DNA of 64,000 nucleotides, taken from Paenibacillus physcomitrellae (GTDB lineage: Bacteria; Bacillota; Bacilli; Paenibacillales; Paenibacillaceae). Position 1 is the stretch's first letter, and each line of letters begins with the position of its first letter. The notes beneath the pieces are model-generated. The model searched no databases and had not been told where the DNA came from. It worked only from the letters and a program-made list of their open reading frames with translations. The position numbers were made by a program, and so were the translations under genes. Below, piece after piece: positions 18,105 through 26,275 of this stretch. Where the stretch lies: NCBI RefSeq assembly GCF_002240225.1, contig NZ_CP022584.1, positions 4,751,850 to 4,815,849 of the forward strand, given 5' to 3'.

Positions 18105-18707
18105 TTGAGCAGTATTATGTCCTATATAGCCCAGTACGGGTATCTTGCAATGTTTGGGCTGCTCGCACTGGGGTTTATGGGAATTCCGGTTCCGGATGAA
18201 ACGCTGGTCATCATGTTTGGAGGTTTAACGGCAGAAGGACATTTCCAATTCGGGGCAGCGCTTGCGGCCACTTTTCTGGGCAGTATGACCGGCATGTTGT
18301 TTAGCTACGGATTGGGGCGCGGAATTGGCAAACCGCTGCTGGATAAGTACGGGAAGTGGATCATGATCACCCCGAAACGGCTTGCCGCCACGGAAAAATG
18401 GTTTGCCAAATATGGCAGCTGGAGCGTGCTGCTTGGCTATTTTGTTCCGGGTTTAAGACAGGTAACCTCGTATCTCGCCGGCGTGTACCGCCTGAGCCTC
18501 AAGCTTTATTTGATCTATGCCGGTGTGGGGGCAGCCATCTGGTGTACCGTATTTATCTACATTGGTCATACGTTCGGCAAACATTGGCGCAGGGTTGCTT
18601 ATTTTGTCCATTTGCATGTCTGGAGAATTACGCTGGCAGTGATTGTTTTTCTCGTTGTTGCCTGGATTCTTCACATGCTCTGGAAGAGAAAGAACAGGGA
18701 AACGTAA
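18105..18707 (+). CDS. DedA family membrane protein
   Basis: A 200-residue DedA/VTT-domain protein. It shows the re-entrant segment GFMGIPVPDETLVIMFGG with its conserved Pro and Glu, and GYFVPGLRQVTSYLAGVYR, the second conserved loop with membrane-embedded Arg. Several TM helices follow. Members of the family act as undecaprenyl-phosphate or phospholipid flippases and affect membrane-potential homeostasis. The start is TTG with GAGAGGGA about 7 bases upstream. There is no close partner; xpt lies about 95 bases downstream. Confidence 0.9.
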   Translation: MSSIMSYIAQYGYLAMFGLLALGFMGIPVPDETLVIMFGGLTAEGHFQFGAALAATFLGSMTGMLFSYGLGRGIGKPLLDKYGKWIMITPKRLAATEKWFAKYGSWSVLLGYFVPGLRQVTSYLAGVYRLSLKLYLIYAGVGAAIWCTVFIYIGHTFGKHWRRVAYFVHLHVWRITLAVIVFLVVAWILHMLWKRKNRET

Positions 18708-18735
18708 GGAACGCGGAAAAGCTGAAAATTATAGG

Positions 18736-18764
18736 TTGCTGGCGGCTTTGCATTATGGTATTTT
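18736..18764 (+). promoter_or_regulatory. Possible sigma-A promoter of xpt
   Basis: TTGCTG (18736-18741), 17-base spacer, TATTTT (18759-18764). The -10 match is only partial. The leader is under 45 bases, which leaves no room for a purine riboswitch. Confidence 0.4.
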
Positions 18765-18801
18765 ACAGAAAAGCATCGGCTTAGAAGTAGGAGGAAATTA
18801 A

Positions 18802-19374
18802 ATGGAACTATTGAAACAGAAAATATTGGAGCAGGGCGTTGTGGTTTCAGATCAGGTTTTGCTGCTGGATGCGATCCTAAATGAGCAGGTGGATCCTGAG
18901 CTGACAATGGAAATGGGCCGAGCCTTTGCCGCTATATTTAAAGAAGAGGGCATTACCCGTGTGGTTACCGTGGAATCCTCCGGTATCGCCGTTGCTTTTG
19001 CTACTGCTTATGAGCTTGGAGTGCCGCTGGTGTTTGCACGCCGGAAGAAGACGCTGCTTGCTGATCCGGATTCATATGTGGAGCGCGTGCCTTCTTTTAC
19101 CAAAGGGATTGTGACGGATCTGGTGCTGTCGCGTAAATTCCTGAATGCAGAGGATCGGGTGCTGTTCGTGGACGATATTATTGCCAATGGTGATGCTGCC
19201 AAAGGAATGATCAAAATTATTGAACGTTCGGGAGCCAGCTTGTCGGGGGTAGGGATAGTCATGGAAAAATGCTTCCAGCAGGGCGCCAAATCCTTGCGCG
19301 AGCAGGGAATCCGCGTTGAATCGCTGGCCAAAATCGCCTCTTTGGAAGGCGGAACCGTCAAATTTGCCGAATAG
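18802..19374 (+). CDS. xpt: Xanthine phosphoribosyltransferase
   Basis: A 190-residue type I phosphoribosyltransferase, collinear with Bacillus Xpt. The PRPP-binding motif is RVLFVDDIIANGDAAKG, and the N-terminal sequence MELLKQKILEQGVVVSDQVLLLDAILNEQVDP is characteristic. It salvages xanthine to XMP. GGAGG precedes the ATG. In Bacillus, xpt is linked to the permease pbuX and controlled by a guanine riboswitch; here neither pbuX nor a recognisable purine aptamer is present. Confidence 0.95.
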   Translation: MELLKQKILEQGVVVSDQVLLLDAILNEQVDPELTMEMGRAFAAIFKEEGITRVVTVESSGIAVAFATAYELGVPLVFARRKKTLLADPDSYVERVPSFTKGIVTDLVLSRKFLNAEDRVLFVDDIIANGDAAKGMIKIIERSGASLSGVGIVMEKCFQQGAKSLREQGIRVESLAKIASLEGGTVKFAE

Positions 19375-19423
19375 TCCTCAAATCGATCTGAACTAGGCTG
19401 AAGACCAATTTTTGCTTCGTTCT

Positions 19424-19451
19424 TTGCAGGTCAGGCTTTTTTCGATATAAT
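19424..19451 (+). promoter_or_regulatory. Sigma-A promoter upstream of the 111-aa gene
   Basis: TTGCAG (19424-19429), 16-base spacer, perfect TATAAT (19446-19451). The ATG follows 31 bases later with GGGGAGG between. Confidence 0.7.
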
Positions 19452-19482
19452 AAGAAGTAGCTAGAGAGGGGAGGCAATAACA

Positions 19483-19818
19483 ATGGGGAAAGAACCAAAT
19501 GCCGAGTTTTTTATTGAAAAGCTGCAAGCCGCCAAAGTTACGTTCGAAAGAGCGTTGGATTGTAAACATACCGAATTCGATGATCTTTATCCCTATATGC
19601 TGGAACATCCTCAGTTCTTCTGGTACAAACGTTATGTGGGCTGGTCGGAGCTGTTAACCATCGCAGGCCTCTGCGAAGAGCTGTCCTTCCCATGGAGAGA
19701 CTTATTTACCCCGCAGCAAGTAGGGTATATCGAGCAGAGAGTCATGTCTGCCAAGGTGCTGGACTTCTGGTTTGAGACCAACGATACCAAAGAGCATGCG
19801 CAGGCAGATCAGAAATAA
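19483..19818 (+). CDS. Conserved hypothetical protein, 111 aa
   Basis: A soluble, slightly acidic protein rich in aromatic residues in its middle (LYPYMLEHPQFFWYKRYVGWSELLTIAGLCEEL). There is no signal peptide or TM helix. It has its own promoter, a strong GGGGAGG ribosome-binding site and its own terminator, so it is a real monocistronic gene. I do not recognise a family, and neighbours (xpt, a 78-aa unknown) do not suggest a role. Confidence 0.7.
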   Translation: MGKEPNAEFFIEKLQAAKVTFERALDCKHTEFDDLYPYMLEHPQFFWYKRYVGWSELLTIAGLCEELSFPWRDLFTPQQVGYIEQRVMSAKVLDFWFETNDTKEHAQADQK

Positions 19819-19860
19819 GAAAATGTCGGTTTAGGCAAGGGCATTTATTGAATTTTATAC

Positions 19861-19897
19861 AAAGACCTAAATGGCATTCCATTTAGGTCTTTTTTTG
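19861..19897 (+). terminator. Rho-independent terminator
   Basis: A 14-bp perfect stem (AAAGACCTAAATGG / CCATTTAGGTCTTT) with loop CATT and a following T-run. Confidence 0.92.
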
Positions 19898-19979
19898 CGG
19901 AAGAGCGGCTGGAGCCTAGGCTGCGGACTTTGTAGTTTACGAACCATTCACTAAGTTTTAAACAAGAGGAGGGAATGAA

Positions 19980-20216
19980 ATGATCAGCGATGAGCAATTA
20001 AACGCCTACCGGCTGTCCGGAGAACGGATTCGTGTCGTTCGGGATGCACTGGAGAGCAACGATGTTAACGGCATCGTAGTGGCTTGGGATGCCACCCATG
20101 TCATGGTCCGCAAGCGGAACCGGAAGATCGTCAAACTGGACCGCAGCTATAGCTACCGGCCGTTTGAGGAGCCGAGAGAAGCCGAAGCTGGCGACGGCGA
20201 AGGCAGCAACGAATAA
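19980..20216 (+). CDS. Hypothetical protein, 78 aa
   Basis: A small soluble protein. The middle (DVNGIVVAWDATHVMVRKRNRKIVKLDRSYSYRPF) alternates hydrophobic and charged residues in a way that suggests a small beta-barrel, and the C terminus is acidic. AGGAGGG lies about 8 bases before the ATG and a terminator follows the stop. I recognise no family. The pattern would fit an SH3- or Hfq-like fold, but that is only an impression. Confidence 0.6.
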   Translation: MISDEQLNAYRLSGERIRVVRDALESNDVNGIVVAWDATHVMVRKRNRKIVKLDRSYSYRPFEEPREAEAGDGEGSNE

Positions 20217-20247
20217 AACTTCAAATGCTTCGCATGACTTGAACAGG

Positions 20248-20290
20248 ACAAGCCTAATGCTGCTGACCGGGCAGTAGGGCTTGTTTTTTT
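20248..20290 (+). terminator. Rho-independent terminator after the 78-aa gene
   Basis: ACAAGCC (20248-20254) pairs with GGCTTGT (20278-20284), followed by a T-run. Confidence 0.85.
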
Positions 20291-20305
20291 ATATTTGAAA
20301 AAACC

Positions 20306-20334
20306 TTGCAATGTTGCTTGAACCATGATATATT
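20306..20334 (+). promoter_or_regulatory. Sigma-A promoter of tRNA-Leu
   Basis: TTGCAA (20306-20311), 17-base spacer, TATATT (20329-20334), ending 34 bases before the mature tRNA 5' end. Confidence 0.75.
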
Positions 20335-20368
20335 ATTCCTTGTCGCTGCTATAGGATATTGCAAATAT

Positions 20369-20452
<84 letters not shown>

Positions 20453-20464
20453 TTATTCAAAACG

Positions 20465-20507
20465 AAAAGCTCTTGAATTCTCCTGTAGAATTCAAGAGCT
20501 TTTTTTC
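20465..20507. terminator. Rho-independent terminator after tRNA-Leu
   Basis: A 14-bp stem AAGCTCTTGAATTC / GAATTCAAGAGCTT, followed by a run of T. The reverse reading also has a T-rich tail, so it may terminate the minus-strand sulfatase operon too. Confidence 0.9.
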
Positions 20508-20601
20508 GTAAACCCGACATTGTCCGTACGTACGTTAATGAGAAGCGATAAGCAGGTATGAGCAGATTATCTTTTTCATACGTTAGCTAGAATATAGGGG
20601 G

Positions 20602-21852
20602 TTACAGGGCAGCGCAGCACGCTTTATGCTTTTTGCCGCTTCCGCATGGGCAAGGCTTGTTTCGCCCTGGGGTTTTGCCGGCATAATCGTGCTGCAAATG
20701 ATACGAATACATTTCCCGGCGCATTCGCATGCTCATTTCCTGCATGCGCTCATCGGCATAAGCATAAATCTGCATATAGCTTTGGCAGAAATAATCCGGA
20801 TCGGATTCGGTCCCCTCCGGATTCCATTTGCGATTTCGCGGACAGCCCCCGTAGCAAAGTCGTTGCCACTCGCAGGAACGGCATTTGTCCGGCAAAGCCG
20901 TCTTCATCTGGTGGAAGCGCGCGTAGTTCGGATGGGCAAGCATATCGGCGATGGAAGAGCCGGCCACATTGCCGACGGTCCATTTCTCGTTAATGAAGAA
21001 GTCGCACGGAAACGCATCGCCGTTCTGCTCCAGCACCAGGCTTGTCGGGCATGCAGCCCGGTGTACGCAATGCTCGGCCTCCCGGTTCAAATAGACGCCG
21101 AGCATATTATCGAAGAAGCGGATGGACACCTCCGGATAGCCGTCATTGTACCATTCGTCGAAGATGCTGCACAGAAAATCGCCATATTCTTGCGGCGTAA
21201 TTTCATATTCGCCTGGTTTGTCCACCTGCTGGGATCGGAAATCCATGCAGGGGATGAACTGGACAAAGTTGAAACCGTTCTCACGATAAAATGCCATTAA
21301 GGTCTTCGCTTCACTTACATTCCCCTTGTGGATCACCGTCAAAATATTGAAATCGACCTGATGCTTCCGCAAATGCTCGATTCCCGCCATAACCCGGTCG
21401 AAGCTGCCCTTGCCGGCGGCATTCACTCGCCGAGAATCATGAACTTCCTTGGGCCCATCCAGGCTGACGCCGATCAGGAATTGATAGGTTTTGAAAAAGG
21501 CCGCCCAGCGGTCGTCGACCAGCGTGGCATTGGTTTGCAAGGAATTGCTGATAACCGTATGCGGCGGGGCGTAAAGGGCCTGAAGATAAACGACTTCTTT
21601 GAAAAAATCAAGGCCGGCCAGCAGCGGCTCCCCGCCTTGCCAGGCAAATGTTGCAGCGCCTTGGCTGAACTGCATGTATTCTTTGATGAATTTATCCAAT
21701 AAGGCTGAATCTATCCGGTTGATCTTCGGTCCGGGCTTCCCTCCGCAGGTGCTGTAGTAACAGTAATCGCAAGCCAAGTTACAATCTTCCGATACGGTTT
21801 TCCACATCACGCCGAGGTTAGCTTGCCCATTTATCATGCAGGTTCCCGACAT
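20602..21852 (-). CDS. Anaerobic sulfatase maturase (radical SAM/SPASM) with C-terminal SEC-C motif
   Basis: A 416-residue radical SAM enzyme with cluster motif CNLACDYC (Cys24, Cys28, Cys31), the GGEPLLAG SAM-binding stretch, and a SPASM-type Cys-rich region (CVHRAACPTSLV, CDFF, CRSCEWQRLCYGGCPRN) that ligates auxiliary 4Fe-4S clusters. It should convert the active-site Cys of sulfatases to formylglycine without oxygen. The adjacent upstream gene in the same operon, 20 bases away, is a Cys-type sulfatase, its expected substrate. The last about 20 residues (RNKPCPCGSGKKHKACC) are a SEC-C zinc motif, not part of the classical enzyme (about 370 residues). AGGAGG lies 7 bases before the ATG. Confidence 0.92.
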   Translation of the reverse strand: MSGTCMINGQANLGVMWKTVSEDCNLACDYCYYSTCGGKPGPKINRIDSALLDKFIKEYMQFSQGAATFAWQGGEPLLAGLDFFKEVVYLQALYAPPHTVISNSLQTNATLVDDRWAAFFKTYQFLIGVSLDGPKEVHDSRRVNAAGKGSFDRVMAGIEHLRKHQVDFNILTVIHKGNVSEAKTLMAFYRENGFNFVQFIPCMDFRSQQVDKPGEYEITPQEYGDFLCSIFDEWYNDGYPEVSIRFFDNMLGVYLNREAEHCVHRAACPTSLVLEQNGDAFPCDFFINEKWTVGNVAGSSIADMLAHPNYARFHQMKTALPDKCRSCEWQRLCYGGCPRNRKWNPEGTESDPDYFCQSYMQIYAYADERMQEMSMRMRREMYSYHLQHDYAGKTPGRNKPCPCGSGKKHKACCAAL

Positions 21853-21872
21853 TGGTCATCCTCCTGTCCGCG

Positions 21873-23411
21873 CTAAGCGTGATGAATTCGGGGCATCGGC
21901 ATGGGTTCCTTGCCAAGCTCAGCCCAAGCGTATTTGAGAAGAAGCTCCGTCTTCAACCCTTCGCAGCCAGGTTCATCCCATAAGTTATAAAGCTCTTCGG
22001 GGTCCTCCTGAAGATCGAAAATCTCTCCATACGTTTGATTGTAATACACCGTGATTTTATAACGTTCATCGATGTAGGTTTTCTGGTGGATCGTCGTCGG
22101 TTCATGCCGGAACTCGCAGATGGCGTGATCCCGGGCCTTATCCCGGCGGCCCAGCCACACCTCCTTCTGATCGACCCCGGCCATCGTCCGCGGAATAGGC
22201 AAACCGCAGAAGGAAAGAAAGGTTGGGGCTAAATCGACCAGGGATTGCAGCGCATCCGAACACCGCCCGGAGGGTACATGGCCAGGGTACCTGACGATGA
22301 ACGGCAGCTTAATCAAATCCTCGTAATGAAATCCGCCCTTGGCTTGCAAGCCATGCTGGCCGAAGAAGTGGCCGTGGTCTGTCGTGAAGACAACAAGGGT
22401 ATTTTCGGCCAGCCCCAAAGCATCCAGCTTATCCAGGATCCGTCCGATATATTTATCCATCAAGCTGATCATACCGTAATAAATCGCGACTAGCTTCTTC
22501 TTATCGTACTCCGTAAGCCGCTGCTTCGCCCCATATTCGTAATGATGATGGGAACGGTACCCATGGATGCCAAATCCGGTTTCCATTAAATGAGAGAAAT
22601 CCGGATTTTCCTCTTGGGTTAAGCCGAAGTGCGGCGGATTCCGGTCGTGCTCCCCCGGCACCATCGACGGGATCGTCAACTGCTCCGGATCGTACATCGT
22701 ATCCCAAGGCTCCGGCACCAAGTATTCCGGATGAGGGTCGAAGAAGCTGGCCCACAGGAAGAAAGGTTCCCCCGTTTTGTGATGTTCTTCCAGACGGGCA
22801 TTTGTCCGTTCTGCTATCCATGTGTTGTAATGATATTTTTCCGGAATCGGCCACTTGTAGGTTTGCGTGGGGTCCATCGTTCCGGTCGGGGGCAGGAAAT
22901 AGTCCCGCCAATTGGAGCATCCTTGTTCCTCCAGCCATAAGGCATAATGTTGCCCTACATGAGCTTCGTTTGTATGGTTGCGCGCGAGTTCGACGTGATC
23001 AAAGCCGTAAAACGGCCCATGATCGTCCCGCCAATAGTTCAAATCCTGCAGTAGCGGATAAGCTTCCTTTGAATCGTATTCGGCCGTTGATTTCAAGGGC
23101 TGGAAATGCGCTTTGCCGATCAATGAGGTTTGATACCCGGCTTGCTTGAAATCTTCGCCGACGGTGTGACGGTCCTCCAACAGCTTTGTTCCCAGCGTCC
23201 ATGCGCCGTGTTGACTTGGATACATGCCGGTTATGATCGAAGAGCGGCTTGGCGTACAGGTTGGATTCGGGCAATAAGCCCGGCCGAACGTCGTTCCTTC
23301 CCGGGTCAAACGATCTAGATTCGGCGTGGAGATTTCAGGTTGGAATGCGCCGATGGTATTCCAATGCTGCTGGTCACTAGTAATTAGTAAAATGTTAGGT
23401 CTACTGGACAA
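21873..23411 (-). CDS. Cys-type sulfatase (formylglycine-dependent), cytoplasmic
   Basis: A 512-residue alkaline-phosphatase-superfamily sulfatase. The N-terminal metal site is NILLITSDQQHWNTIG, the formylglycine motif is Cys52 in CTPSRSSIITG (C-x-P-x-R), and the distal metal residues are in VFTTDHGHFFGQHG. There is no signal peptide, so it should act in the cytoplasm on imported sulfated sugars. The start is TTG with AGGAGGGG about 8 bases upstream. It is the first gene of the operon with its maturase and is divergent from an AraC regulator. The exact sulfate position and glycan cannot be read from sequence. Confidence 0.92.
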   Translation of the reverse strand: MSSRPNILLITSDQQHWNTIGAFQPEISTPNLDRLTREGTTFGRAYCPNPTCTPSRSSIITGMYPSQHGAWTLGTKLLEDRHTVGEDFKQAGYQTSLIGKAHFQPLKSTAEYDSKEAYPLLQDLNYWRDDHGPFYGFDHVELARNHTNEAHVGQHYALWLEEQGCSNWRDYFLPPTGTMDPTQTYKWPIPEKYHYNTWIAERTNARLEEHHKTGEPFFLWASFFDPHPEYLVPEPWDTMYDPEQLTIPSMVPGEHDRNPPHFGLTQEENPDFSHLMETGFGIHGYRSHHHYEYGAKQRLTEYDKKKLVAIYYGMISLMDKYIGRILDKLDALGLAENTLVVFTTDHGHFFGQHGLQAKGGFHYEDLIKLPFIVRYPGHVPSGRCSDALQSLVDLAPTFLSFCGLPIPRTMAGVDQKEVWLGRRDKARDHAICEFRHEPTTIHQKTYIDERYKITVYYNQTYGEIFDLQEDPEELYNLWDEPGCEGLKTELLLKYAWAELGKEPMPMPRIHHA

Positions 23412-23469
23412 ATTTTATCCCCTCCTATTATGATAATATTGATTAATGCGTGATTTATAAATGGCGTTG

Positions 23470-23481
23470 TGTTACATAACA
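23470..23481. promoter_or_regulatory. Palindrome in the sulfatase/araC divergent region
   Basis: TGTTACATAACA is an inverted repeat (TGTTA-CA-TAACA), with another TTGTTA half-site starting at 23491. It is a candidate operator for the divergent AraC regulator; inference only. Confidence 0.35.
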
Positions 23482-23533
23482 TTTATCATTTTGTTATCTA
23501 TGAAGAGAACGAGTAGGAGGAGGGAGGTACGAG

Positions 23534-24391
23534 ATGATGCAGGAATATGAACATGAATATGCCGAGTTTCTTTATTACACGCCCGGTTACCTGGATCGGG
23601 AAGCCCAGCTGTGGCCTGTCCGGGCGGGTCGCAACGTAGCCAAGCCCCATTATAAGGTAGGGCCGAAAAGGATTGAGTGCTACAGCCTTCATTTTGTGCT
23701 GGAAGGAAACGTGTGCTTCGAATTCGAAGGCAAACGGGTCGAATTGCAGCCGGGCGATTTATTTTGCCTGCTTCCTGGCCGGACCTACTTTTATCATGCG
23801 CTGCCCTCGGAGCAGCCGCTCCGAATGTACTGGCTCGCCATAGACGGCAGCCGCGTCAAGCCGTTATTAAAGCTTGCAGGTCTGGTACCGGAGAGACCGT
23901 TCGCGAAAGAGATAGTTACTCAGCAAGTGAGGGAACTGCTGGAGGATATGATCGAGAAATTAGGAAACTTAGAGCGGTGGAGTCCAGCTGCTTCCTTGGA
24001 GCTCCAAGGGGGAATCTGCCGGCTGCTGGCCGAGCTGATCCCCGAGACGGCGCCAGCCGAACTGACCGAACCTTCGGGCTGGATCGGCGAGTGCATAGCG
24101 TTTATGGATCTTCATGCGACGGAGGGAATTACCGTGCAGCAGGTCGCAGCATTTGCAGGGGTTCACCGCTCTTATTTTTCCAATGTGTTCACCAGTCAGA
24201 TCGGGGTGTCTCCGCAGAAATTTTTGCAGAAGATTCGAATGGATAAGGCCAAGCGGCTCGTCATCGAAACAGATGCTTCCGTAACCGAGATCGCCTTGTC
24301 TTTGGGATATCCGAGTCTGTATACGTTCACTCGAGCCTTTAAAATGTATTACAAAATGCCTCCTTTGGCGATGCGAAACAGTAGGACTTGA
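23534..24391 (+). CDS. AraC-family regulator with N-terminal cupin
   Basis: A 285-residue regulator. Residues 35-110 form a cupin-like sugar-sensing domain (FEFEGKRVELQPGDLFCLLPG). Residues of about 185-283 are two AraC helix-turn-helix motifs (ITVQQVAAFAGVHRSYFSNVFTSQIGVSPQKFL and ASVTEIALSLGYPSLYTFTRAFKMYYKMPP). AGGAGGGAGG precedes tandem ATGs. It is divergent from the sulfatase operon and upstream of the transporter genes, so it likely activates one or both in response to the sugar. Confidence 0.9.
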   Translation: MMQEYEHEYAEFLYYTPGYLDREAQLWPVRAGRNVAKPHYKVGPKRIECYSLHFVLEGNVCFEFEGKRVELQPGDLFCLLPGRTYFYHALPSEQPLRMYWLAIDGSRVKPLLKLAGLVPERPFAKEIVTQQVRELLEDMIEKLGNLERWSPAASLELQGGICRLLAELIPETAPAELTEPSGWIGECIAFMDLHATEGITVQQVAAFAGVHRSYFSNVFTSQIGVSPQKFLQKIRMDKAKRLVIETDASVTEIALSLGYPSLYTFTRAFKMYYKMPPLAMRNSRT

Positions 24392-24424
24392 ACGTGCAGA
24401 GAAGGCGGAAAGCACCCGAAATTT

Positions 24425-24439
24425 CGTAAGCGCTTACTT
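24425..24439 (+). promoter_or_regulatory. cre-like palindrome before the two-component genes
   Basis: Contains the perfect 12-bp palindrome GTAAGCGCTTAC (24426-24437). It differs from an ideal catabolite-responsive element (TGTAAGCGCTTACA) only in the outermost bases. Carbon-catabolite control through CcpA is inferred; another LacI-type regulator is possible. Confidence 0.5.
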
Positions 24440-24478
24440 TATGGAGCGGCCGCATCCGGATATAAAGGGGAGGAGATC

Positions 24479-26251
24479 ATGACATTGGCAAGGCTGCGCA
24501 AGTGGATTTCGCCGAAACTAGGCATTCAAGGGAAAATATTTATCGCTTTTGGGGTGCTGATGCTTCTAGCCATCGTCTCCGTGACCAGCATCATCTATGT
24601 CAACATGCGCGACACGATCAAAAGAAATGCCATCACCTCCGTTTCGGACAGCATTCGTCATGCCGACGAATCCTTGAACGTCATGCTCAAGGAAATCGAC
24701 CGCTTGAATACGGTGGTAGCGACGAATAAAAATACGGTCATCAATACGATTCTAAGCCCCAACGAAGAAATCAGCTACGAATGGTTTCAGGAACAGAAGC
24801 GGATTACCGAATTTCTGTCCGGAATGATCGATTACAAACCTTATATTTCCCGCATTGCCGTAGTTGGCCTGAACGGCAAAGTATTCTTCTCGGGAGGACC
24901 CTGGATCGACCGTACGTTCCTGGATACCGAAACGATGGACTTCATGTTAAGTAAAGGGGAACGCCACGCGTATTTCAAAAGGTCGGATACATCGGAGGCG
25001 ATATCCGTTGGGCGCGTTCTCCGCTATAACCGGGAGACGATCGGCGTCGTCATGGTGGATTTGAATTATGATTTCATTCGAACGACGTACGGCGTGAAAC
25101 CTACCTCAGACAGCATTCTGTACGTGCTCGATGGGCAGAAACAGCTTGTTTTTCAGTCCGATTCTGCCCCCTCAGACGTTTCTGCCGAAATGACCAAGGC
25201 TGTTTATGAGGAGGTAGAACCGTCTGATCAGGAGGAAACCGTCGAACGGGCCATCGACGGCAAACGTTATATCGTCGTCAGCCGAAAGTCCGAAAATACC
25301 GGATGGACCACACGCGCTTTGATCCCGCTTGATTCTCTGCTGAGCAAATCGGAGAAGATCCGCAACCTGATGGTGGAGGTTGCCGTCGCCGTATTTGCCG
25401 TTGTTCTGATCGGGTCGCTGCAAATATCCTCGCGGACTACCCTTCATATCCGCCGACTCAAAACGATGATGATGCGAGTCAAGGATGGAAATCTGGATTT
25501 TCCGCGGACGGAGATCGTTACCAAGGACGAAATTGGCGATTTGTATCGGGTATTCATCAGCATGGTTGATGAATTGAAACGTTTGATGGAAGGGATCCGA
25601 ATGAGCGAGCAGGCCAAGCGGGAGGCGGAACTTACCGCGCTGCAGGCGCAAATCCGTCCGCATTTTCTCTATAATTCGCTGAACACAATCAAGTATTTGG
25701 CTAATCTGAACGGAGTTCCCAATATCGAGGAGGTATCCGGAGCGTTGGTCGAGTTGATGCGGGGCGTGCTTGGGAATTCCGGAGAGTTCCTAACCTTGCG
25801 AGAGGAGCTTGGTTATGTATCCAGTTATGTCGCCATTGCCAAATACAAGTTTCTGGAGCCGGTCCCCGTGGAATTTCAGGTTGAGGATGAAGGATTGCTG
25901 GAGTGCCGGGTGCCGAAGCTTACGCTCCAACCGATCGTGGAGAACGCGCTTATGCACGGCTTCGGGCCTTCGGCGCAGGGGGGATTTGTGCTGATCCGCA
26001 TCTTCGAGGAGGACGGGGATCTGAAGATCGAAGTGATGGATAACGGCAAGGGCATGAGCAAGGAGAAGCTGGAAGTTTTGATGGGGGAGGAAGCAGAAGC
26101 TCCTTCGCGATTCAGCGGCATGGGGGTTCGCAATGTGCATGAGCGGATATCCAGGATCTTCGGTGAACCCTACGGCATCAGACTCTATAGCGAAGAGGGA
26201 TTGTATACGAAAGTGGAGATTCGGTTTCCTCGATCGAAAGACTTGGACTAA
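24479..26251 (+). CDS. YesM-type sensor histidine kinase
   Basis: A 590-residue membrane kinase with TM1 at about residues 20-42 (FIAFGVLMLLAIVSVTSIIYV), an extracytoplasmic sensor domain of about 250 residues (dCache-like), TM2 at about 297-320, HAMP, then the His_kinase domain with phospho-acceptor His395 in QAQIRPHFLYNSLN and a HATPase_c domain (N-box ENALMHGFGP, G-box DNGKGMSKE). It pairs with the response regulator 24 bases downstream. YesM/LytS-type kinases of this class control the adjacent sugar transporter. AGGGGAGGAG precedes the ATG. Confidence 0.92.
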   Translation: MTLARLRKWISPKLGIQGKIFIAFGVLMLLAIVSVTSIIYVNMRDTIKRNAITSVSDSIRHADESLNVMLKEIDRLNTVVATNKNTVINTILSPNEEISYEWFQEQKRITEFLSGMIDYKPYISRIAVVGLNGKVFFSGGPWIDRTFLDTETMDFMLSKGERHAYFKRSDTSEAISVGRVLRYNRETIGVVMVDLNYDFIRTTYGVKPTSDSILYVLDGQKQLVFQSDSAPSDVSAEMTKAVYEEVEPSDQEETVERAIDGKRYIVVSRKSENTGWTTRALIPLDSLLSKSEKIRNLMVEVAVAVFAVVLIGSLQISSRTTLHIRRLKTMMMRVKDGNLDFPRTEIVTKDEIGDLYRVFISMVDELKRLMEGIRMSEQAKREAELTALQAQIRPHFLYNSLNTIKYLANLNGVPNIEEVSGALVELMRGVLGNSGEFLTLREELGYVSSYVAIAKYKFLEPVPVEFQVEDEGLLECRVPKLTLQPIVENALMHGFGPSAQGGFVLIRIFEEDGDLKIEVMDNGKGMSKEKLEVLMGEEAEAPSRFSGMGVRNVHERISRIFGEPYGIRLYSEEGLYTKVEIRFPRSKDLD

Positions 26252-26275
26252 AGATACGAAAAAGGGGAATAGGCC

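Noticed and set aside
18708..18801. Purine riboswitch upstream of xpt
   Set aside because: The leader is too short and lacks the paired P1 arms and conserved loop bases of the aptamer.
19393..19445. Possible terminator after xpt ending in a T-run
   Set aside because: The stem has mismatches, and the T-rich part is the spacer of the next promoter; too weak to call.
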